Assembly (NCBI GenBank): GCA_005223375.1 | Contig: RXOD01005266.1 | Location: 1-15,022, forward strand | Direction of reading: 5' to 3' | Origin: Amoebophrya sp. AT5.2 | Taxonomy: Eukaryota > Sar > Dinophyceae > Syndiniales > Amoebophryaceae | Length of the DNA: 15,022 bases | Part shown: positions 1 to 9,300 of the stretch, piece after piece | Layout of the letters: every line of letters begins with the position of its first letter | How positions within the stretch are numbered: position 1 is the first letter of the stretch | The notes under the pieces: model-generated | The model's database searches: none | The model's input: the letters and a program-made list of their open reading frames with translations, nothing else | Told to the model about the DNA's origin: nothing | Program-made: the position numbers and the translations under genes

Positions 1-188
1 GTTTCGCTCTCTGGAAGTGTCATCCTCAGTCGCCGTCTTGGGGTTCTCTTTCTGTAGTGTCGCAGGTGTTGCCTGCTAGCGTTCGCGGTCGTACCCCTTC
101 GAAGGGGTATCGACGGACAAAGAAGTGAGAGGGTCTCTGACGAAGCCTGGTGCCTTAGACCCTGCCTTGAGTTTTTCGAACCTCTAAG
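1..188 (+). other. Upstream stretch: probable intron end, possible exon fragment at 3-65
   Basis: The downstream coding frame has a stop at 168-170, so 171-188 cannot be joined further upstream by simple reading. Position 188 ends a plausible acceptor (T-rich stretch at 172-176, then CTAAG|GTAG), with a CTGAC branch-like site at 137-141. In the same frame, 3-65 is open and ends in a good donor, CGCAG|GTGTTG at 65/66, which would join in phase 0 to 189. That gives a possible intron of 123 bases at 66-188. The 21 residues of 3-65 are not distinctive, so this upstream exon is only a suggestion. The intron would contain the 18-base palindrome at 92-109. Confidence 0.4.
92..109. repeat. Perfect 18-base palindrome
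   Basis: TACCCCTTCGAAGGGGTA equals its own reverse complement. It lies in the presumed intron upstream of 189. It could form a tight hairpin in RNA or be the remnant of an inverted-repeat element. No function can be assigned from sequence alone. Confidence 0.7.
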
Positions 189-390
189 GTAGAGTGGAAG
201 GTGGCGCTGCTGCTGGGACTGCCCGAAGGCACTGCTTTGACCGCGGACGATATGGCGCGGTTGGGGAAACAACTAAGCAACGATGAGGAGTTTTTGGACG
301 CGGCGCTGAAATCAGCAGGACTTCCAGTAGACGACACGGAAGAAGTGCAGACACTCGTGACGGTGAGCGTGGTGCCGGGGGACAAGGCAG
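189..390 (+). CDS. Exon: alpha/beta (SEA-like) module of the giant protein
   Basis: This exon is 202 bases, read from 189 (GTA GAG TGG) and leaving one base for the next codon. It encodes a beta strand (VEWKVALLLGL), a P-E-G turn, two amphipathic helices with a GLPVDD turn between helix and strand, then a closing strand (VQTLVTVSVV). That order matches the modules at 9778-9981 and 11881-12078, but this copy lacks the Cys pair. The donor at 390/391 (GGCAG|GTGCCA) was chosen over the nearer GTGAGC at 363 because only the phase-1 donor joins in frame to the acceptor at 550, giving ...PGDKAG-TFELQLTYTL. The codon shared over the junction is Gly. Read-through would stop at 405-407. Confidence 0.75.
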
Positions 391-3300
391 GTGCCAGTTT
401 GCGTTAGCGTTTCTTTAGTTCTATTAATTTACGAATGATAGGCAGCCGCAAAATCAAAAATCAATGAAGTTGAAGAGTTCTGGCGCGTCCGGCTCGTATA
501 ATTTGATCTCAAAAACAAAATTATTCGTAGCCCCGATCATTTATGTGCAGGTACCTTTGAGCTCCAACTGACGTACACGCTATCCGGTCCGGGAGCCGTG
601 ACGACTACAGCGGACGGCGAGCTTGTTGTTCGCGAAGATTTCGTAGATTCTCTCTCTCGCACCGATGAAGCTGAAGGAGTTAGTACGCCATCGCCACCAG
701 AAGCAGGAGGAGAACAGGTCGCCGCGAACACCACGAGCAGCGCTCTTGCGAACTACAGCGGCAATGGCTCTATTTTTGCTCGTTTCAGCACCACCGCGAC
801 CCAAAAAATTTTCAATTTCCGGCTGTGGAATCTTACCGGCGAAGAACCGATTCCTCCCACCGCCAAATTCAACCTCACGGAGATGAGTGTCATGGAGAAG
901 CTGTCTGCGGCCATCAGTGAGTCCCTCGCTGCGAGCACGGCGCTGCAGGATTTCATCACCGCAACCGCCCCCTTGAAAATCCCCGGCTTCCCTATTGTTG
1001 TGGTTTTGAAGGTTCCGACTCTGACAGACCCCCCGGTTGTTGTAGTGCGGGCACGGGCGTCGGAGAAGGTCAGGTTCACGATAACGCAGCCGCCGGTGAA
1101 CTACTTCTTCCGAATGTTTTGCACGCCGCCGGGGCAAATATCTTCGCGGCAATACCGATTTCCGGAGAAGCGGGAGCTCTTCGAAGGCCTCCGTGGCAGG
1201 TTCCGCAACGCCAGTCTCCACGGCGACACGTCGCAGAGAACAAACGTGTTCGACCTGGACCATCCAAATGCGACGGTTTTATCCTCCAACGCGACAACTT
1301 CTGCATCTGCTGGAGGGGGTAGTACTAACCCAGCTACCGAGACCGACTACGTCTCCGAGAAGGCCGTTGACGCTTTGCTGGATGGGTTTCCCGACCTGGA
1401 GAACGAATTCGGGAGAGCGTTCCTGCGCTCCCTCTCGTCGACGACGCACGGACGGGAGCTGTTGCGAGCCTGGATGGCAGACTTGGGCTATCTGAACACT
1501 CCGAAATCGCTGGAAGTCGTGGCGGAAGTGCTGAACGTGCTGAAAACGATCAAAGATCCCGCCATCAAGCACGTCGAGCGGGACTTCGGCAATCTCATGA
1601 CGAAGCTGCACCGGGTTGATGTGTTCCTAACGAAGGAAAAGCGGGCGACGTACTGCAATTATTTGAGTTTTGACGTGTTTTGGAAGTCGAGGGAGAAAGC
1701 GGCCGGCTCGAAGTGGAGCGTCATGGCCGCGAATGCCGCGAAGGTGGCCGCGAAGACGGACAGTCCAACTTCAAAAGCACTGCAGCTGTTGCGGAAACGC
1801 GGCTTCCCGGTGCCCACCTGGCACTTTAACGTTACTCCCGACCGCTCCAACCCGCTGGTTTTTTTCCTCAACGCCACGCTCCCGCGGCTGCTCAAGTCCG
1901 AAGTGAAAAAAAAGTCCCCGACCGACTTCAGCTTCCTCGACTCCTTCCTCGACTGGTTGAAAGAAGACAAAAACACCACCGAGTCGAACTACTTCGCCGA
2001 GATGCTGCAGTATTCCATCGAGGGGGAGAATCTGGTAAACGCTTGGGAGCGGAAACTCCACGACGCGCTGTACGGGGACTTGCTCACAGTGTTGGACGAG
2101 ATGATGCGCCTCTTCGAGGCGATCGGATCTGACGCGGCTCTGGCGCTCCTGGAGCTGCTGGCGAACTCGGCGGAGGGAAACCAAGTGCTCGAGGACTGGG
2201 CGCTCAAAGTGACGGGGGTGAACACAAGGGTGCCCATCGAGCACCTGCAAGACTACTTCGCGGAGAGGGAGAGGTTGGGGGGAGGAGAAAATGAATCTTC
2301 GCTTTTGGAGTCGGCGGCGGCACAGCAAAGCTTGAGTCTGCTACAGGAGGACGCGAGAATGTTCAGAGCACAAAACAGAAGACAGGAGAAAGCGAGCTCG
2401 GGCGCAGGGAGCAAAGAACTGGGGAGGACGTCGACGTCGAGAAGTGAGTCTTCCGGTGGCTTTCTGGATCTCTTGCGAGAGGTTTTCGGCCGGCTGAGTA
2501 ACGGCAGCAACCTGACGTCGGAGGTGGTGACCGACCTGAACTCGACGCTGAAGATGAACGCGAGCGAAAAAATGTTCAAGGTGAACGCTACCCCGACGAC
2601 TTGGCGAGTAACGAATGACGGTGTGAAGCCTGTCGAAGAGGGTGCGTCGACTGGAAGAACGCAGTTCGAAACTCGGTTCGAAGTGGCCCCAACTCGGTTC
2701 GAAACCCGGTTCGAAGTGCCCCAACCAGATCCAGATGGCGCCAAGCCCACCACAGACTCTCCTCCCGGACAGCGCACGACTCGCGAGCCCCCAGACTCCA
2801 CGACAGACTCGACGACAGCGCCACCGGGGGAAATAACCGAAACCACGACTCGCGAGCCCCCAGACTCCACGACAGACTCGACGACAGCGCCACCGGGGGC
2901 AATAACCGAAACCACGACTCCCAAGCCACGGCCCGGGACGCAGCAGCGCGCGGAGTCCCATATGTTGCAGGAAAAGCTGCGCACCGCGTTTCCGACCCTC
3001 CTCCGAAAGGACCTGTACGAGATGATTTTTCCGGGCGCCCAGGAGTTTCTGCTGGAAGTCGCTGCTGACCTGACGCGGGAAGACAGAATGTGGAGACGGC
3101 GTGCGCGCGCGTTTTACGAGGTTCTGTCGGAGACGGAGGAGGGCGGGGTGTTCATCCGGGAATGGTCACGGGGGCTGCGAAGAAAGGCGCTGATGGAAAG
3201 CGGGACGTGGAACTGGACCGAACGACTGGTCGCGGAATTTCTAGCGGGGGGGGAGGATTACTTTCCAAAGGCCGTAGCACTTTCAACATCGTCTCCCTCC

Positions 3301-6300
3301 GCTTCTTCGTCTTCCCCGGATGGTGCAGCAGATCAACAATCAACTCTTGCAGCAGAAGTAGCGGTAGCCTCGCCAGTGCGGCCACTAATTTCAGACTCAT
3401 CGTCAGTTGCGCTTCTGTACAAGAGTGCGGAGCGGCAGCTCGACTCTACTGCGGAGGATAGCCAATCGGCCTCTTCGTCTTCCCGTCGGTGGGACGACTA
3501 CGACCGGTATATTCCGCGGACCCACCCCTTTTACCACGAGGCGTGGGTGTTTTTCGGGGTGTTGGCGGACACGATTGTTGGGAGGGAGTTGATGCGGAAG
3601 CTCGAATACGATTTGGCGGGGTTGAACGCCAGCGACATGAGCGACCACGTGCACATCTACATGGAGGACAAAGCCGATCCCGCGTTTCCGGAACTCACGT
3701 TTTTGGACGTGTTGCAGGTAATGCGGAGCGACGAAGGGCTGGACGGCTACGTGTTGCCCCCGCGGCGGAATAACGGGACGTGGTGGCAGTACGGTGAGGG
3801 TCGGGGATTCAGCTTGCTTCAGATGCGGAGGATTGCGAAGAGGAATGCAGTTGCGGGGAAGCAAGGTGGAAGGAGTTCCTCTAGAAGTAGAGACGAGGCG
3901 AGTAGAGGTGGACGTCGAGTCGCCGGAGGAAGAAAGTGGGATGTCCCAACGACGAGCCTGACGTTCCACACGGACTTTTCGCCTCGACGCAACCGCAACG
4001 CGGCTGCTGGTAGTTCTTCTGGTGACGAAAAAGTTCTAAGCCGCGTCGCTGTCAGTGTCAACGTCGCGGGGCTCGCCGCTGACGACAGCGAGCCCCCGGA
4101 ACAAGGCGCGGGGGCTGTTGCTCTCGACCTCCGCAACTACACTGAGCTCAGCCCCGCGCCCCCACCGGAGCAAAAGCCCGTTCAACCACCTTTCAAGTTG
4201 TTCGCGTTCAACGTGTCCACCGGGCTCCGCTTCCCGCAGCGCTTCAGCAAAAACCTCTCCCCAAACACCCCTGACAACACCACAAGATGGGCGGAGAACG
4301 CCACCTTCTCCTTCGGCAAGTATCTCCCTAATTTCCTGCTGCCCCGCGGCCAGATGTTTCTACGGAAATTGATCGACTTCCTCCTCGCAGATTCCAGCCG
4401 CCAGTCGCGCAGGTTCCTCGAGTTTCTGGGGAATACGCAGTCGGGGGAGCAAACGCTGAGATCGTACGCAACGTACCTGACCTTCGCCGCCGAGCTGGCG
4501 GAGCAGGTGGCGGCGCTGCACGCTTAAGGAATCTTCCGGATCAACCCATTATTTGCATCGGGACAGGAGCATCCCTGTGGGAGTGGAGCTCTTGGATAGG
4601 GTGTTCTTTGGTATAGCCCTATGGTCCCGTATGACCGAAGATGCCACTCAGGCGGCGGGCTGTTGCTGTATAGGTTGTCCTGTATTTCGTCTCGTATTTC
4701 GTCGCATGTTTCGTCTTCTGTCTTGTGTTTGGTCGCATAATTGTGCCCGCCGATGAAAATGGGTTTTTCATCCCTCTAACCCTTCGCCCGGGACGCGCGC
4801 ACGCAGATGCACACGGTGTTGTACAAGCTTGCGGAGAAGTTTGGCGGCTTCGTGGTGCGGCGGAGCGCGCCGGGACAGGGGAAGCCCATCGCGGGGCGGC
4901 GGTTTGTGCGCAGACTATTGTCCACGGAGAACGGGCGGGAGTTTTTGTTCTCGTGGGTGATGAACCTGCTGAACTCCTTCGGGAACAACAGCACGGAGAA
5001 GCAGTCCGCGGACTTTCTGCAGAAATTGCTGGCGAAACTGAAAGAGCAGGGGGTAAGCGTGGGAGAGCTGGAGGGGCTGGAGGAAGAAGTGCTGGGGCTG
5101 GACTACGATTGTGAGGAAGATTGTGGGGGAGGAGGTTCTGGGGACGTAGAAAATGGAACCAACGTCACCTCGGGCGGCCAAGCGTTTGTGAACGTATCGG
5201 CGGGAGGATTGAACACGACCCCCGGCGACCACCTGGGCAGGCGAACGCGCAAGCTCGTGCACGACCTGTTTTTCAATCTGACGCATCCACACACCGCGGG
5301 CGGAGGTGGAGACGTCACGACCACGACCTCCGCGCCCCCGGCCATCACCCCCGACGACTCTGTCACGGTTTCGGTCGCCGCGACCTTTGAATACTCGCCG
5401 GGACAAACGTGCGCGTCGGTGGCGGGAATGTTGGAGGCTGCAGCGAGCGACATCGCAGAAGACGTGGCAGGGGCCGGAGGAGATGGCAACGCACTGGAGG
5501 TGGAAGCGGAAGTCATCGCCAAGTGCCCAGAAGAAGATGACGCGAACGCCACTACAGCAGCTACCGCCACGATGAACCTCACGGGCGATAACGTTGACGC
5601 CACCGCCAACCTCACGGGCGATAACGTTAACGCCACCGCCAACCTCACGGGCGATAACGATAACGCCACCGCCACGATGAACCTCACGGGCGATAACGAT
5701 GACGTCACCGCCACGATGAACCTCACGGAGGACGGCAGCGCTGCGACAGCCGCTACCGCTGCTATGAATCTCACGGGCGATAACGTCACGTACGCGACGA
5801 CGACATCGACTGCCGCTGCTTCGGAAGAAGGAAGTTCCTCCTCTCTTCTCCTTGCCGCAGCCCGCAAGATGCTGTTTGGTGGATCTTCTTTCCGGGAAGC
5901 AGGCGCGCAGGCATCTGCCAACTCGTCCACGACCATCGAGGCCGAATTCGTCTTCAAAGTCAGCCCCTCTGATCACATCGGAGGTCAGACGGCGCTCTCC
6001 CTGGACGACATCCAGGCAGCATGTGTGAGCGCTGTCACGGAGGGGGAGACTCTGACGCAAAGTTTGGGGCTGATACCGCGAGACGTGGAAGTACACCCAA
6101 TGGACGTACAAATCGTCTTCAACCTGAGTATCGAGGGCGAGCAAGAAATAAACGCCACTATGGGGATTGGAGGCAACAGCGAAAACACGACCGTGCGAGT
6201 CGGGAACGGAACAAGCAAAATAAACGCGAGCATGCAGGTGAGCGGCGACAGCGAAAACGCGACCTTGCGAGTCGGGAACGGAACAAGCAAAATAAACGCG

Positions 6301-9300
6301 AGCATGCAGGTCAGCGGCGACAGCGAAAACGCGACTGTGAGCATCGAAGGCAGACAACAAATAAACGCGAGCATGCGAGTTAAAGGCGACAGCGCAAACG
6401 CGACTCTGGGCGTGGCAGGCGAAAGCAAAAACGCGACTCTTGACGTCGAAGGAGACAGCGAAAACGCGACTTTCGGCGTGGAAGGCGCGAGCAAAAACGC
6501 GACTCTCGGCGTCGGCGGCGCGAGCAAAAGCGCGACTTTCGGCGTCGAGGGCGCGAGCAGAAACGCAACTGTTGGCGTCGACGGCGCGAGCAAAAACGCT
6601 ACTGTCGGCGTCGAGGGCGCGAGCAAAAACGCGACTTTGGACGTCCACGGCAAAAGCGAAAACGCGACCCTGGGCGTCCACGGCAAGGTTGCGCGTGCCG
6701 GGCTCCGGGTGCACGGCGACGACTCGAGCGCGGATTTTAGCGTCTCGCCGGACCGCGACAACGTGCAGGTGAGCGTCGCCGGCGGAAACGCCACTTCCGA
6801 GTTCCACGTTGGCGGCGCCTCGCGCGCTGCTGCCTTCAACATGACTCCTGCCGTCGCCGGGTCTGGGGTGAAATTCAACGTGACTCCAGGCACTGCTGCA
6901 ACGTCCGGGTCTACTTTCGAGGTCACCCCCAGCCATTTCGAGGCGTCCGGGGAGCTGCAGGAAGGCAATTTCGAACTAAAAGTGCCCGTTGAGTTCCGAA
7001 AGATGCAGTCCGAGCTGACCTTCAACTTGGAAGGAATGCCGATTCTGTCCGGCGAGGAAGTGCTCGTCACGGCGGAAGCAGAAATGCAGATCGACGTTGC
7101 GGCGCTTTTGATTGCGATTGACGAGGTCGTGGAAAGGGTTGAAAAGAACCCAAACGCCACAACTCTTGATAACAATTGCAGCGCGGTTCTTGCCTCGCAC
7201 GGCGCAGAGATCAAAAGGCTGCTTCTGGGCGATAATTCGATGGGCCGTCGGGAACAACAATTGTCCCTCGTGGACAGAGTGATCGCGAACACACCCGCGG
7301 CGCTGGAAGTGGCTGCCTCGGTCGACGAGCTAAGCTGCAGTACGGGTGCTAGTAGTGGCGCGGAAGCGGATTCAGATACTGCCTCGTCATCACCTTCGTC
7401 GGTGGACGAGAACGAATCACTGGAGCTGCTCTCGTTGGGCTTCGACGACGTCAGCGAGCCGCCGGCGTTTCTGTCCACGATGCGCAACGCTCTGGCGCGG
7501 CTGCAGGGAGAGTACGAGCAGTCGGGGACGAGGTTGAGGAAAGAAGAAAACAGAAACCTTGTGCAACTCACTGCAAAGTTTTCGTTTCTGATAGCCGCGC
7601 TTGCGGGCCAAGTAGATAATGGTCCTCCTCCGACCACGTCGAAAAATGCGAGCCAGGACCTCCCATCCGCATCGCCGACGTCAGAGCCGCACCAGCGAAG
7701 AAACGAGGATCTAAACATCGGCAAGGGCAATTTTCTGCTCCCGGAGGAGTTGGAAACCGCCGTGCGCAAAGCCATTCTCGGTTTAGCAAGCAACGCGACC
7801 GCCACTGCCGGGGACAAGAAGATGAAGACGAGCTCCGTGGTTCAGAACGTGATCAGCGTGCGGAACATCGATGTAGACGTTGTGGACGAGGACGAAACGC
7901 CGGAAATCAGCACGGAGCTGCAGCGCGACCTGCAGTGTCGGCTCGCTTTCAACGAAGCGGTCGACAGCCTCAGCAATGACGAAAAAAGCCAAATCATCGA
8001 AAAAGCAATCGCGGACGCGACCAAACGGCTCACGACGACGGTCGAAGCGGGGAAGACACAAACGGCCACGGGTGTCGAAGCGGGGAAGACACAAACGGCC
8101 ACGGGTGTCGAAGCGGGGTCGTGGGGGGTGGAAACGGAGGTGGTCGTTGGAGGTGAGTCGGTGGCAGAGGACCTCGCGCAGCAGTACGCGCAGAGCGTGC
8201 TGAAGACGAACGCATCCGCGGAGAAGAAGGAGCTGTTGGCAGGGGTGGTGGAGAGCCTGAACGACACGAACTCGAGCGTGGGGCAAGAGTTCACCAACTT
8301 CCTGTTGCTGGAGCTGCGGACGATAGCACCGCAGAGGGCGAAAGCAGAAGCAGAAGCAGAAGCACTCCTGCTGCAAAAAAGAAGGAAAAGCGTAGTAGAG
8401 GTAGGAAGGTTAAACAGAGATGAAGATGGAGGGGGCAACTGGTTCTCCTCACTATTGCCGGACAGCGTCGGCGCGCTTTCGCTCGGCGGATTCCGATTGC
8501 TGGGGGGTAGTAAAGGGTCTCAGACTGACGCTGAACAAGAGGCTGCAGCACTTGAAGCCAGTGTCGCTGCGGCTGCGGAGGAGAAGCTGCTTCGAGCGGA
8601 GGTCGTGGACTATTGGAGCTGCATGATGATGAAAATCGAGTTCGAAGATCCAATTTCGCTCGCTGGAGGTCTCTCGCTCGCGCACCAATTTCGCCACCTT
8701 CTGCAAAAAGACGACGCCGAGACGCAGCAAATCGTCGAGAGCCTCCGCCTGAACGCGACCGCGGCTGCGAGTGACGCTGCGCTGAAAATTTTGGGCGCAA
8801 ACCTGACCTCCGACGCCGACCTCCACGAGTTCCTGTTCTCCATCACTGGCGAAGGAATCGCCACGCCGGTGGAAAACAACGGCTCGCAAACGTCGACCTA
8901 CCGCGTCCTGGTCGGCGAGGGCCTGCAGCAAAACGGGACGCAGCTGAACGTCTCCAAGGACTTCGTAGAGGCCGTCTTCAACGCCACTTCCCCCGAGGAC
9001 TTTCCCGCCTCCATCGGATCTCGGTTCAACGTGACCGCGGATCGAACACCGACCACGTTCAACTTCACCGGCCAAACCGCGGCAGACGCGGACCGGATCT
9101 TCGGAAAGACCATCAAGAAGCAGTTTCTGGCGAACCTGACCGACGTGTACGGGCAGAGAGTGAACATCTCGGTCAAATCCGTGCTGGACAAAGTGCTCGG
9201 CCAGGACGTAGTGTTCAATATCACCCAGATGGAAGAGATCAAAGAAACCGCGCGCCTGCGAATCACGGGAAACAATAGTTTTCCGGTGTCGGACAGGCGG

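Larger units (their letters stand above)
4507..4806 (+). other. Intron (phase 0, 300 bases)
   Basis: The donor is GAGCAG|GTGGCG and the acceptor GCACGCAG|ATGCAC. A CTAAC branch-like site lies at 4776-4780, 26 bases before the acceptor. The exon frame has four stops inside (4525, 4597, 4738, 4777). Joining 4506 to 4807 restores the helical-repeat pattern, because motif copy 6 lies before and copy 7 after the junction. GCAG occurs at both ends. A 12-base pyrimidine-rich tandem repeat (4679-4726) and a small hairpin (4752-4772) lie within. Confidence 0.8.

Noticed and set aside
363..368. GTGAGC as donor of the first exon
   Set aside because: It looks like a better donor match but leaves phase 0, which does not join in frame with the acceptor at 550; the phase-1 donor at 391 does.
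598..4527. A stand-alone gene starting at GTG 598 and ending at TAA 4527
   Set aside because: The frame is convincing protein back to 551, right after an acceptor, and the last codons before the stop lie after a good donor. Joining to 189-390 and 4807 continues domain patterns.
4553..4756. Small open frame in the intron (67 residues)
   Set aside because: No recognisable features, built largely from the 12-base tandem repeat, and inside a well-supported intron.
6190..6708. CRISPR-like or satellite array
   Set aside because: Units are contiguous, without spacers, in coding frame, and preserve protein residues.
4915..7817. Long open frames on the minus strand (673 and 610 residues)
   Set aside because: They lie opposite the exon with 33-base repeats; the translations just mirror the 11-codon period (ARALDAESR-type and VAFLLAPSTP-type runs) and have no domain logic. 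GC-rich coding repeats readily keep antisense frames open.
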